A stretch of 64,000 nucleotides of DNA, from positions 27,990,435 to 28,054,434 of the forward strand of contig CM026421.1 in assembly GCA_014871385.1 (NCBI GenBank), read 5' to 3'. Positions 1 to 12,915 of the stretch are shown piece after piece (the stretch's first letter is position 1; every line of letters starts with the position of its first letter). The DNA is from Ceratodon purpureus. Taxonomy: Eukaryota; Streptophyta; Bryopsida; Pseudoditrichales; Ditrichaceae. The position numbers and the translations under genes were made by a program. Below the pieces are notes generated by a model. That model made no database searches. It was not told the DNA's origin and saw only the letters and a list, made by a program, of their open reading frames with translations.

Positions 1-383
1 TGAAACGAGACAAGCTGACGATCAGTAAGGGCCTCTCTTAAACGATTTATTGAACTAATGTTGAAGATTCGATCGCCTCTTACAATGATACATTGGTCGT
101 ATTAAATCGACCACCATACAGACAGCTGCTATTCCGCTGCTCTACTACGATACCGATCTTTACAACGATGTGTTGTTCCCCTGTACAAAATTGTTGAGTG
201 AAGTGCTACTACCGCCACGAAGCTTATAGATACAATTAATGTGAGCTGGTCTCCTACAAAGATTAGTCTGTGCCATATTACCTATAATAATGCGGAGTAT
301 TGCTGAATCAGCTTCGAGTCCTGTCAATGATCCTCCTCTTTGATCCGTCTGTACTGTACAGAAACGAAAAAAGAGTAGCTCTC

Positions 384-2431
384 TCAAATCATGGTGTCCA
401 GTCTCAGATCAATGACGCACCCCTGCAAGGTCTGTGAGTACTCAGCGTGGGGCGCAACGCCAGGCTTGCGAATGCAGCGCCACGAGGGAGGGGATTGGGA
501 GAAGTCGCAGAGGACGACAAACCCCTGGCCCTCGTTCGCTTGGAAAATGTACACCAGGTCGCCATGGCCAGCGCCTTGGAGCTCGTACTTGAGGTACGAG
601 GACGGGTCAACGTAGGCCGACATGCACACCTTGGGGCACATTTGGGAGAAGAGCGCGTCGGGCATTGTGGTCACGGATTTCCAGATCTTCTTCTGGACCA
701 GCTCCCAGATGGCGATGCCGGCGATCGTGGACGCGAATCGGTCTTCTCGAAATCCGACCAGCAGGAGACGGCCATTGGACTCCACGAGAAAGGGCGGCAG
801 AACGTCGGCGAGGTGGGCGCGGCCCTTCCAGATTCTTTTGAGGGAAGGGTACTCGGTGAACACCAGTTCAGGTGGTAGGGACACTCGCAGCGGTCGCCAC
901 CGTGCGGTCTTGCTGTCGTACGCCATGAATGTGTGATACTCTGCCAACAGCATCATTACGACCATCATGAATGTGTGATAATCTGTCAGTTATCGTTCTC
1001 CGCTGCGGAAAACATGGTATCCGAAAGAGCAAATGTCTCTGCAGGTAGAATTCTGAAACCCTAAAACATGAAAAAACAGAACACAGCAATTGAACAAGAC
1101 ACATTTTCACGAAATGTACTGTAGTCTATGGAGCATGATAAAGGTTTAGGGTTCATCATCACGGACAGGAGCGCACTGCTTTGACGATACATTCCAAAAC
1201 TTCTAGTATCCCATTGCGATCTCAAACTACTCAACAGGAATCATCTCGGACGTCTCTAAGTTACGCAAAGTCACTCCACCTCTCAGGAATTCCAGTGTAT
1301 TCGTGCCTACTTGATTGTGAATTGCAGCGCTAAAAAATCTTTATTCAATTAATGCTTTCAAGGAGAAATGCTCAGATCGTAGCTTTAGAAATTATTGGAG
1401 AATTCCTCATTGAGTTTGAAATTTGAATGCGCCCTGAGGGAGTTTTGCAAGAATCAAGTGATAAAATGAGGGTTGGGGGGAGAAGAACCTCGGTTGGGAT
1501 CGAAGGAGAGTATTTGATTGAAGCGCATGTGATACACCACGCCATCGCAGAACGCCGTGGAGGTGCGCATTTCGTCGCAGACATGGCTCTGCTGGTGGTT
1601 GAATTTCTCGCAAGTGGTGCGCCAGCACTCCGTTCTGGAGTCATAAACCTCGGTGCTCTGCACTTGCTGGTCGTACTCCAGCCCACCGGCCACCACCAGC
1701 TTGTAATGGCCCCCAAAGCCTGTGGAAGACGACTTGGACCCCGAACCCTCCGTGAACATACTCACGACAGGCCTCTGCCTGCGCTTGAGCAGAGGCGGGA
1801 GCTTCTTCCACGACCTGGTGATAGGATTGAACACCCCGAACCGAATAAAATGGCTCTTCAGGGCACTGATTTTGTACACCATGAGGCCAGACGCGGCACC
1901 ACACAGCGACAACCCGCCGATTTTCTGCACGGTGGCGAAGTGGGGGATGGTGGTGAACGTCTGCCAATCGTTCTGCACGGGATCGAAAGCGTGCAGCTTG
2001 TGCGGGTGCCCGGGGCCGCCATTCTCGAACAGGAAGAGCCACGAGCGAGGGTTGATTTCGTGGATTGACTCGTCGCCCAACACGCGCCCAGCATAAATCT
2101 CCCGGTCCCATCGCTTGCTCACGAGGCGCGTGTGGATGAGCGCCGTGAGAGGCAAGTGCGAGAGAATTCGCGCCACCAATTCGGGTTGCAGATTGCTCCA
2201 TATCTGGCAATCGAGGGCCGGAGGACACGACTCATCTGCAATATTTCGCCGCGATTGAAACTCGGAGGTCGCTCCTGCAAGATTTGGCATGTCGGACCGA
2301 AACAAGCTCCAGGGATTCAGCTTGCTAGTCGCCGAGGAGCTCAACGTCCCTAAAAGAATTTGCCTGTTCTGTACTAGAGTCCCCATGACGCCGATTGAAA
2401 GTCTAACTCTCCCTAACAAAAATCTTACCAC
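384..2431 (-). CDS. F-box/kelch-type protein, two exons
   Basis: Proposed CDS is complement(join(384..982,1489..2431)), 513 codons plus stop. An F-box lies at about residues 78-118 (ELVARILSHLPL, then LVSKRWD), followed by kelch/F-box-associated beta-propeller strands such as LHAFDPVQNDW, FGVFNPITRSWKKLPP, TEVYDSRTECW and, in exon 2, FMAYDSKTARWRPL. The intron runs CGAG|gttctt to ctgacag|AT and keeps the frame exactly, giving FDPNR followed by DYHTF. F-box proteins of this class are substrate receptors of SCF ubiquitin ligases, the propeller binding the target; that role is family knowledge and the target is unknown. The first ATG at 2431 adds about 75 residues before the F-box; ATG codons nearer the F-box are also possible. 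Exon 2 opens with an in-frame 42-bp-spaced duplication of TATCACACATTCATG. Confidence 0.8.
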
Positions 2432-2449
2432 TCTACCTAAAGGGACCGA

Positions 2450-5400
2450 AGGTTAACACTTAAAACCCGCACTCTTCGGAATCAAATTTCTTATTCCAGC
2501 AACAACGAAGACGAGACGCAGTTACGAAGGAATGGATCAATTCACGCCTGTCCATGAGCTTGTTCCAGAAAGATATGCTAAACAGAGAGCAGGGCTGCAG
2601 AAGAAGTAGTCGATGAATCTCGACAAACCACTTCGGCTCCCAAAAACATTCAGTTACCTTACAATCTTCTACAACAATTGTGGCACAACAGACTCAAACT
2701 AATTTAGAAATCTCTTCTAGTACGTTACTCCAGTTTTGAATTCTCTGATGGCGCCCCTGCAATGAACGACACCAATTAACCCCTCAAAAAAACATTTTTT
2801 GCAGGACTCGGATTGCACTTAATTCTGGTGTCAGAAGTTACTGTAATCCCCATGGTTTGTGGAACTCGATCAATAAAATTGAGAGAGGAACCATGAAGAA
2901 GAAAGAGAGAGAGAGAGAGAGAGAGTGCGAGCGGTATACTATACAGTGAAGAAAGACTAAGAATGAAAATTATATTCTCCCCCTGCCATAACTACTCCGG
3001 AGGCCGGACCAAGAACTCTCGACGAATAGCAACAACAACTTCACCCTCGATCGCAGCCAGCAGACAGTGGTTGCTGACAACGCACACCAGCAGAAGGAGA
3101 AGAATGCAATATAGGCTATCCAAAGGGAGGGACACCTGAGAGAAGAGCGCTAAGCTAGTAGGCGACTGAGTTGAAGAAACCAGGACAGAACCTTCCTTCT
3201 CTTCTCGGAGGCTGGAGGCCACCAGGGACGCTTAAACCACCTGGCAAGCAAAGGGGAAGCCTGGGGCCATGGGGCCTGGGGGAAAGGCAGCCTGGCCCAG
3301 GGCCCAGGCAAAGCAATTGCGCAACCACCTTTGGCCTATGCTATGTATCCTAATTTGTAGGCAGGGATGGAGGAGAATTCTCAAGTCACTCGTGGCCTGC
3401 TCTGCTAACTTATATATGCTAATGTAGTAAGTTAAGCTGATGTGTGAGCCCAGGCCCCAGGCCCCAGGCCCCAGGCCCCAGGCCCCAGCCTAGCTGCTCT
3501 GCCTGGTCTCGATCAGCTCATGTCTGTCCTGGTCTCTCTCGGGAAGCCGCCCTAACAGGAATCTGGATTGCACAAGCATCTGGATTCCGGGCAGACGCCG
3601 GTCTTACACTGCTCTGCTCTGCTCTGCGCTGCTCTTTTCTGCTCTGCATGCGCTAGCTGCTCTAATCTACTCCCGGGTCCGAGTCAAAAGGGGACGAGTC
3701 AGACAATTAGCGAGCGTTGATACTACTTCCTTGCGAAGCAGTAATAAGTTATGTGAGCATGCATGTATGTGGTTTCCTCATTAATTCCTAAGTTGTGTCA
3801 CGCCGAAGCGGTCAATCCTCCAAGTTCCCCCAGGCGGCCAGGCCCAGTGGCCCACCCACGTACCCACCGGAGTCTGGGATTCTCTGTTGGTGTGAAGTCA
3901 TGAGGAAGTGTGTTGCGGTGCTATTAACAGCAATGAAACGTCACTGCTTTCAGGGATATTGGTCACCGAGGGGAGAGTGGATAATGAAATCCGCTTCCGA
4001 AAGGCTTGGCTTTGGCTTTGCTCCACTTTGTCTGCACAAACTACTGTACAGTGAGCTGAGCTGAGCTGAGCTGAGCTGAGCTGGTACTTGCCTTTCCGAT
4101 TCTGGAATCTAACTTCGTTGAAGGAAGACTTGAGTCACTTGACCCGTATTAATGAAGTTGAACTTAGAGCTTGAGTATTTTCTATAACTTAACTTAGGCT
4201 GTTGGCCCAGGCTCAGTGGACTTTTCTACTGTAAATCCCCTCACTGCACTGCACACCAGTACACCAGTAGTCAAAAGTTTGGGTAAGCCCGTCGCCCTTG
4301 ACTAGGCTGAGCTTTGGAGTCTTTCAAAAGGCACTACAGTACAAGCAATATCACCAACTTACAGGACTCGATCGAGCATGCAAGTGATGAGACATGAAAC
4401 ATGAGACTTGAGACTCGGGACTTGAATGAGACTCAGGACTTGAAAGAGACTTGGGGTGGGTCTGGGTCTGGGTCTGGGTCTGGGTCTGGGTCTGGGTCTG
4501 GGTCTGGGTCTGGGTCTGGGTCTGGGCTTGACTGCATTTCCAAAATGATCCACATGGCGGAATGGCATTGGCGATGTATGGGGTGAGCAGAGCATATTCA
4601 GGCAATTCCGACCTCGATTTCTGTATCTAACTTATGTCATCAGCATTTTCAGCAGTAAGTTGCCAAGGCCCAAGGGCTAACTTAAGGGGGCCCACTCCAC
4701 TCCACTGCCCAGCCTCCGGGCCCCAGCCTGCCACGCCATGCCATGCCACCAACTAAGTTATGATCTGACCCAAACGGATCATTCCCAGTCACGGAATTCC
4801 ATCAGTTCCGAAGAGGGTCTGTACTCTATTTTCCTGCAATGAATCTCCTTTTGTTGCTTCAAAAAAAAAAAAAATTCCATCAGTTCGGTGATGGTTTCTA
4901 ACCATAAATAGGCTCATAGGCTTATAGGGGGTGTCAGATAACATATCACCTGGGCCCTGGCTTCCTTGATAGCCCAGCCTCCTTCGGGGAGCCTCCTTCG
5001 TGTGTGCTCTCTCTCGCCCTCCTTCCTGTGAGGCCGACGGCGACACCCCTTGGCTATAAAACTTATCCCACATCAAACCAAACTTATGTGTCTCATACAA
5101 CAGAATTTATGAAAAACAAGGCAGATTGACGGAGTATCAGTTACATCATGGTGGTTCCCTGGCAAGAAATATATCATTCCGGAGTATCAGTTACATCATG
5201 TCATAATTCCTAGTTTCCAAATTATAAGGAATTTATGACAAAATACAAAGAGTGTTTCTAAGGTAGGGAGAGAAACTAAGCGGCATTGGCTACTAATGGA
5301 GATCGTTGTTAGAGTGAGTGATACAATCATGCCAAATGCTCCTACAATACAACAAATTATTTAATGCGTCTATATATGTCAACCTAATTTTTCTCCTCCT

Positions 5401-6092
5401 TTTTGGAGTAAAACTCATATTTTTTCTCATAAATCCTTACAAAATTTCAAAGTAGGTATTTTTACGATATAACCTTTGAAATACCATGATCTCACTAATA
5501 CTCTTTTATTTATTCTTCTTTTTCTAAACCTTGTTGTATACCAAAACAAGATTATAATGCATGTAAGCTTTCACATGGAAATAAGTCTGATGAAGGCAAG
5601 GCACGTGAGGTTCTTTACAAAGTTGGGTTACCGTAGAGGATATTGTAGGTGATATTGTCTACTATGACATCTCTAATAAGCTACATTGTATGTATTTTTG
5701 GTATTTATAGCTACATTGTACGTATTCTTTGGTATTATAGCATATGTAAGAATCTCATATGGTGCATTGTGAGTATGTGAATAAAATTTTGGTGCAATGT
5801 GGTGCGGTGACATTATACTGTGACATGACACTAGATAGATTATACGTCGGCAGTAGATCATTTACCATAGAATACAAGTTTAAAATAAACCTTGCATGCT
5901 GGTGTATGCGCCATCATTGATCTGACCATCTTTCCTTTTGAGCCTTAGGATGGATAATAGAACATAAATTAAATTGTGATGTCATCCTAAATATACATTT
6001 GAAAAGCGGAGCAAGAACTATCGCTTTTAAGAAAAGCATGCGGTAGTGCTTTGATGCATGAAAATGCACTATGTTCAAAGAATAGTGCTGAT
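2450..6092. other. Intergenic, microsatellite-rich
   Basis: No coding region I can support. Simple repeats include (GA)n at 2903-2925, CCCCAGG units at 3448-3488, (GAGCT)n at 4053-4082, (GGGTCT)n at 4458-4526 and an A-run near 4860. A 20-bp direct repeat, GGAGTATCAGTTACATCATG, occurs at 5131 and 5181. Short open frames over these repeats (Thr-Gln, Pro-Arg, Gly-Ser runs) are products of the repeats. Confidence 0.6.
4458..4526. repeat. (GGGTCT)n microsatellite
   Basis: About eleven perfect tandem copies of the hexamer GGGTCT. It is G-rich with regularly spaced GGG triplets, so it could form a G-quadruplex on the plus strand. It is not the plant telomere unit TTTAGGG. Confidence 0.9.
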
Positions 6093-6828
6093 GGGAGGAA
6101 GCACAATAAAGTGGACTACCAAGTGCAATATGTGATCACTAGGAAGTGAATATGAAGTGTGCTGTTTTTTATAGCTCAAAGCTGATTTTGAGCATTTTGG
6201 TGTAGTTTTTGAGCATTTTAGTCACTTTTTAAGGTTTCATAAAGTATCTTATAGGCATCATCTTAAAAAAAACATCTACAATTGAAACTTAATTTGACCC
6301 TTAGTTCTAAATCATGAAAATTAACTTCTCCAAAGTCTTAATTTCTTCATTTAAGGCCCTCTATTGTCTTTAGAGGATGTTTTTTCCAATTTAAAAAACA
6401 ACGCTCGGTGAAAAAACCTCACAAAAAGTTTTAGCGAAAACAATGTTTTAAAAACGCCCCGGGGATACCTTTTGCCAATTTAGGATTGCAAACACGGCGA
6501 CCTGGATCATTTCTACAAGCGTAATGTACAAACGAAGGGCCTCGCAAAGTCAAAAGTGATTTATGTCAAAACTACATTGTAATACGGTCACTTTTTTAAA
6601 TGACTGCATTCACTTTCTTCAACTTTGTGGTGTTCATAGAGGTGTCTCAACTCAACAACTACGAACGCAAATTTCGGAAGTTGTAGTACATCAAGTCTAC
6701 TTTCCGTATCCCAAACTTAATTTCCCATCAAGAAGTTTTAGATGCCACTTTCTAGCGTGTTTACACAACGGGCTGAAATTGGCAATGAGCTAAGCACTTT
6801 TGTGGTCCACTTTATTGTGCTTCCCCCC
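6093..6828. mobile_element. 736-bp non-autonomous DNA transposon (MITE-like)
   Basis: The two ends are inverted repeats of about 34 bp. The left begins GGGAGGAAGCACAATAAAGT; the right, read on the minus strand, begins GGGGGGAAGCACAATAAAGT, and the match continues through GGAC and the following AA.TGC. Both sides are flanked by TGAT (6089-6092 and 6829-6832), a 4-bp target duplication, or 5 bp (CTGAT) depending on where the end is drawn. No transposase is encoded. The short target duplication excludes Mutator and hAT; the superfamily is left open. Confidence 0.75.
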
Positions 6829-6832
6829 TGAT

Positions 6833-8678
6833 AATGTCTTGTAGATTAAGGTACTGCCATCATAATGGAATTTTTACTTTGTTTGCTTAAAGGTGGTACC
6901 TATACTACGCTATAGAAGTTTGCATGTGAGAAGCTTTGTTTTATTTACAAGTTATGGATTGATGTATGTCAATTGTTAAGGTTCAAAGCAAGGCATTCTA
7001 ACATTGGTTGAGCGGCCAAGCTTGAAAGTACTATAAGTCACCTTTCAATCCCATTATGAATTCTCATTTTAATCCTCTAGCTTAATTTAAGGACTACAAT
7101 ACAAAACCATGCAACAAAGAGAATTCAATGAGCTATTTTTTTTTTTGAGAATTCAACAATGAAGGTCAAAGATACAATTAATTATAACAAATACGAGTTG
7201 TATGTACGTAGAAATATTGTATTGTATTGTACAATATATAATAAGGCGTATAAAAAAATCAGAGTAATGTGGCATGCAATATCATTTGTTCATTAGATCC
7301 TCACTATTTAATAAAAGCATATTCATTTCAATGTTCACGTCTTAGAGGTTGCACAATTCTACAACTTCTTCTTATCTTTGGCACAAAGAGACTGCAATAG
7401 CATCTTTAGATGTTTAATTATTTGACAAACCAATGTCGTATTTCACCTAATGATAGGAACCTATAGTATTAATGTCCACCTTTATCCCACCTTTAGGTCA
7501 TGTTTGAGTCCTTGTCTACTATAAACTAGATTCTTCATTTCTTGAAACTTTCTTTTTGAATTCACAATGTTAGCTTTCAGTTTGTTAAATTAGATTTTCA
7601 ACAATCATTGAAGAGAATGTATAGCAAATTATATCCTATTTGTGACCCTCCATCATCCATAGAGAGTTAGTCAGTTGCAAGTCTTGTTTGAATCCACAAG
7701 TACAATACAAGCAAAAACATTGTTTTTGTAACTCTTCAAACAAAGTTGTCAAAAACAGTGGTAGTATCCATTAATTGTGAGTCAAAAAATGTCATTGTAA
7801 AGGTTGTACATTTATGGTGACAAAAGACTTCTAAGTAACTTGCACTAAAAATGAAGTATTAACTTTCAATTAAATCCTCCAATCAATATCAAAGAAACTA
7901 CTCCAATACTTACTAATGGCTAGAAACACAAGTTATTAATATATACCATAAATTGATCATCAATTATTCGTTGAGTTTCATCATCTTCTAATAAATACGG
8001 ATTGCAATGAGTGGCTCTCATCATCAAATTAAGGACAAAAGTAGAAATAGACCTCAACATCAATTGTGATCTTCAATAATGTTTATTACTATAAGTTATT
8101 GTTGTCTAAACGTTTATTTTTACTAATAATTGTCAGTCACTGCAAGCACTTTTAACTTACGATATCATTTTTACCCTACGGTTTGTATTAATATGTGTTT
8201 TGGCTAAAATTTGATGCTAAACATCAATTGTTTAGTTGTTTGATTCCAAAAATACTTCATCCAAATTCACATAGCTATGAGTACTATAATTTCAATTATA
8301 AATATTAGAATTTAATTTTATTTTAGATTCAATTCCATCTCCTTCCAAATCAATTATATCATCTTATATGCACTGAATCCCATCTCTTTTAAACTGCATA
8401 TTCTGCCCTAAGTATATTTCCATTGCTATTGGTGCTTATGACAATTTCTTGTTACAAAAACACGTCAACTCGTGCTTGAAAACTATTTCCAATCCATTTG
8501 CATTGCTCGCATGAGCGTCATAGAGATTTTCAAAGGTTGGTCCAAGGCTCCAACCTCTAATGTTATTCTTACATAGGAAAATCTACGATTTGGGTTTGGT
8601 CTTGACATTGCTCCTCACATCAACAAACCATTGATGATTTGAGAACATCAATAGAAAGTTCAATTTGGAATTCATGTT
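6833..8678. other. Intergenic, AT-rich
   Basis: AT-rich DNA lying 3' of the minus-strand gene that ends at 8679. I see no gene, RNA or organised repeat in it. Confidence 0.5.
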
Positions 8679-10877
8679 CTAGAGAACGCCAATTTGCTCA
8701 TTGTTGTTATTTTTAAGAGGCAAGTCAACCCATTTGACGGGATTGAACACAACTGGATTCAAGCGATCTAAGCACGCACACTCTCGTCGCATATCCTTCA
8801 TTTCAGGACGCGGCGCAGCAAACCATGGCATCCACTCTGCACGAGCTAATCGGTACTTGGCCATCTTTGATGTCTCCCTAGGTCGTCGCGAGAAATTCCA
8901 TCTATCCTTATCAACTTCATACATACAAACCTCTGGCATCCTTTCATCATATGTTGGTACAAATGCAAGATAATTTCTCCCTGCTGAGCAATCCCATGCC
9001 ATATGCGACTTGATCCGCCCAAACATCACATAAAAGTACTCGTGAGGCACGTGGGTCACATACTTGAATCGCCCTGTTGGCAGCTTACTATAAATCTCGA
9101 GCTCCCATACTTGAATTACATTTGGTTTATTCAATGGTCGCGTTGCGATGAAAATCCTTCCATCCACCTGACATTGCATCACCCGGGGCGCTTGACAATC
9201 TAATGTTTGCCCAGGGTTGTCAAAGTCTGGGATGGCAAAACTAATCTGATTCCACCGCGCACGCGAGATCTCAATATAGAATATTTTACTCACCCATGTA
9301 CTTTCTGTCTTGCCACCCTTTCGCCGCACAGATTGATCAGTCCGTACCTGCCCGCCAAAGTATAATCCATCACCAACAATTGCAATATCAGTCCGACCAT
9401 GAGGTGGAAGACGCGCGTCGCGCTGACTCGAGCAACACACCCATGCATCGACACGAGAGTCATAGGTGAAGAGCGCAATTTCCTCGGTGTCTGGCTCTAG
9501 CGTTCCCGACTCCACCTTCTCGCTTCCAATTACGTATAGGCGGTAATCTGGGTGCCGGCGATTGGGCCGTAGCATTTTCCGCCAATCACAAACCTCTGCC
9601 GGTTCAGTTTCAACTAGTACCATTCTGGCCGTCTTGTTGTGCATTTTGAAGTGTGCCATGCGGGGCAAAGTGTGGTAGTCTCTTTGCAACGGGTTGCATG
9701 CCACTATGATGGATTGCTCGGGAAAATCTTCCAATGGTAAAGATTGTGTCAGAATTGTGCCTTCAGGGTGTGGTGGGGCTGATGGAGCTGGTGCTGTAGA
9801 ATCAGGATCCAACATCGGTGTTTGTTTGTTGTCAGGGTTGGGGACTTGCGGTTGCTTGCCTCCATTTACAATTAGTAAGCCAGCGGCACCCGCGATGATG
9901 TCGTCGACATCAGGTGGGAGGAAGTCCAATGTTGGCATGTTCATCCATTCTCTTGGAGCAATAGAGATTATGGGTGCGTGTTGTAAGATGCGGTTTGAAT
10001 TAAAGCACACCACCTTTATTTTTCATGAGGCACTTTTTAGACAATTGTATTATTAATCTAAATGTTAAAGAAAATTTAGAGAAAAGAGAGGGAAGATATG
10101 TCATAATTTTTATTATGATTTATGGACTTTTTAAAATTACGTGTCCTTTAATACTAATAAATATGAGTAGATAGTATCTATGTATATAAATATAAATTGT
10201 GATTTTTTGGCAAATACAAGGTTTTATGTAAATTTGGATGTTAGTCAAATGTGGATTTTGAAAGAACTATGTTCTAGTGGACTTAGACTTGAAATATTTG
10301 GCATCATTTATATTGAATCTATATTGGTGATGCTAAAAATTTGGACTTTTGATTTGATAAAATAAAGGCATTTTGTCATATGTTCCGCAAGCTACATTTG
10401 TTTTTGAAATTGAAGTGTGTTGAAAACCTTTTTATACTTTTGGATTATTTTTTAAAGTAAAAAATTCATTCTAAATATAATATCTCTATTTAAAATTTTT
10501 GTAACTTCTTTAACAACAATCAAAACATAAATTAATGATTAAAGGAAGATGTATTAAGAGCTATGAAGATATAAAGAAGATTTTAAATAACATAATGATA
10601 ATAATAATATTATAATGACCTTGCGATTATTGGCTCGATTGATAATGAGGGGGTAGTAAGTGCAATAGATACGTAGATGTTCACTTCCTGGAAGATACAT
10701 TCCAGGATTCCAATCCATGATGTCGTGTTTGGCCTTTCCTCGCCACTTTTCCCATCCCGCACGCAACTGATGTGGATTATCTAAACATGATTGAAATACC
10801 TCTGCTCTAGTTTCTGAAGTTTGGCCTTCCCAACTAAACGTCGGACCTAAAATCTCTACAATTCTGTTGTGGCTCAT
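8679..10877 (-). CDS. F-box-associated/kelch-type protein, two exons
   Basis: Proposed CDS is complement(join(8679..10013,10620..10877)), 530 codons plus stop, close in length to the gene at 384-2431. Exon 2 carries propeller strands typical of plant F-box/kelch proteins: WMNMPTLDFLPP, the glycine-rich AGAAGLLIVNGG, SIIVACNPLQRDYHTLPRM, IALFTYDSRVDAWVC and VCMYEVDKDRWNF. Exon 1 (start ATG 10877) contains a tryptophan-rich segment with GWEKWRGKAKHD, where the end of an F-box would be expected, but the F-box itself is weak or absent. The splice joins K|V in phase 0 (CGCAAG|gtcatt to aataaag|GTGGTG); the acceptor lacks a good pyrimidine tract. It may be a divergent paralogue or be losing its F-box. 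Confidence 0.55.
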
Positions 10878-10889
10878 TGTAATAGTCAC

Positions 10890-12884
10890 TACTCAAAGCC
10901 TAATTTTACCTTCAAAACTTTATATATAAAAAAAAATATAGAAATAATTAACTAAAAATTATTGAAGATGTTTTTCTAATGACCTTTGAATGACATTTAT
11001 TTTTATCAATGGAATTTTATTCTTAGTAGCTTAAAAAAATTAGCTTTTCATGGTTGCTTTGGTCTAAAAATCATGCTTTGATTAATGATGGAAATTTAAA
11101 ATATAGCATGTTTCATCCAACTATTGTTGTAACTTGTTAAGTGTTGAATTTATACGAGAATAAATTATAATTTCAACACTTCATAATTTCAAAATATGTA
11201 TCTATACTCATTTCTTTAGCTCTATTGTTTCTATATTAATTTTTCAAATCTATATCCAAACAAGAGTAAGTTATCTTTATACTAATAATTATCACTTTAT
11301 ACTTGTGTTTAAAATACGTGTATCAGTTCCTTTAAGTTAATAATGAAAGGTTTTAGAGATGATTTAGAAAAACTAATTTATAATGAATTTGACATTAGAA
11401 TTATGAATTTATAATTTTTATTCAAAACAAAGTCACTAAATGTAGACCTAGTACATCTCAAAAATCACTATACCAAGAAATATACAATTTCTTTATTAAA
11501 AATTCTGTTGTAGTTTCCAAGAGTCTCAATACTACTATTGATTTTGATTAATACAAAAGGTATTATCATTAGATTTAAATCTAAATCATTTCTTCATATG
11601 CATTTCATACAAAATATCTGTTCATTGTTGAGTGTAAGTTGATTGGAAATTATTGTCATAGTTTGTTGTCAAATGAAATCAAAGAGTTATTTAGCATCAA
11701 ATATATCATTAGCTCACTTTGTTTTAATCATCAAATTGAAACACATTCTAAGGATGATTTTACACAAGTCGAATTCATAAGTGTATATTTTGATAAATTA
11801 AATTCATTTTTGTTTCATTTATAAGTTATGAAATGCTTATAGTTTATAAATTTTCACATTTAAGTTCATCATTTTCTAATATAAAATGATTTGGTATTTC
11901 TAAATTATATTAATAGGCGTGACGCTTGGAACAAATTACTGTTTTTTGTACATAGGCCAAATTTCAATAAAGTTTCTAGAATATGACATTTTAATAAACT
12001 TGCAATATAATTGCAGTCACCAGAAAATTGTTTGGGTCTATTATCTTCATCATTTTCAGTTGTTGCATTATGATAAATGCTGTATAAAACGAATTCAGTT
12101 GAATTTTAAAATAATAACAAAATTTTATTTTGTTTTGACTATTCAACCATATACAAGGTGGTCACTACAAAAGGATTATCAGACTACCTGAGATAGTTTT
12201 TTTACTGCACCATAGAGGAATACAAAGAAAAATAAAAATAAAAATAACCATATCAAGGATTTCAATGATGATAGAATACCATCACACAGGTAACAAAAGA
12301 TTTAAAATTGCCCAAATTCTTATAATGCTTGCATAGAAACTTAATATTAAACATAAGTCATATAATAACATTTACATAAAAGACAAGATAAGTAAATATC
12401 AAAACGAAAATAACGCGTTTTGAAGTGCATAAGAACCAATTTAAAAAATGTATTAAAAATCTCAAGGTAAAAAAAAATGAATTCACAATATAGATATTTT
12501 TCTAATTAGAAAATATGGATGTTTATGTATTTTCAAATTAAAAGAACTGTGTTGAGGATTAAAGATGAAAAATAGCTCTTCTATATGTCAAATTATTGAT
12601 GTACACAAATAAAACACCTTTTTCTTGTAATTTATTCTCTATTAAATATAATAGGCTTTGATGATGCAATTAAATATTTTTGAATGAATGATATTGTAAA
12701 TATCATGTATATATATAGAGAGATAATTTTTAATTGCTTAATCTCTAGTCAATTCTATATTATCATATACATAAATCATAAATCCATATATGAGAACTAG
12801 TCATTTAATTTACATTTACATTATAAAATAGCATTTATTCATTTTTTTTGGTTAGGAATTTAATCACAAGCTAATTTCACAAAA

Positions 12885-12915
<31 letters not shown>

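Noticed and set aside
4458-4526. Interstitial telomere repeat
   Set aside because: The unit is GGGTCT, not TTTAGGG, and stands alone.
4351-4605. Thr-Gln, Pro-Arg and Gly-Ser repeat proteins
   Set aside because: Three readings of the GGGTCT microsatellite; no support for translation.
10180-12191. Short AT-rich frames (60-90 codons)
   Set aside because: Composition-driven, no similarity to anything I recognise and no paired splice sites.
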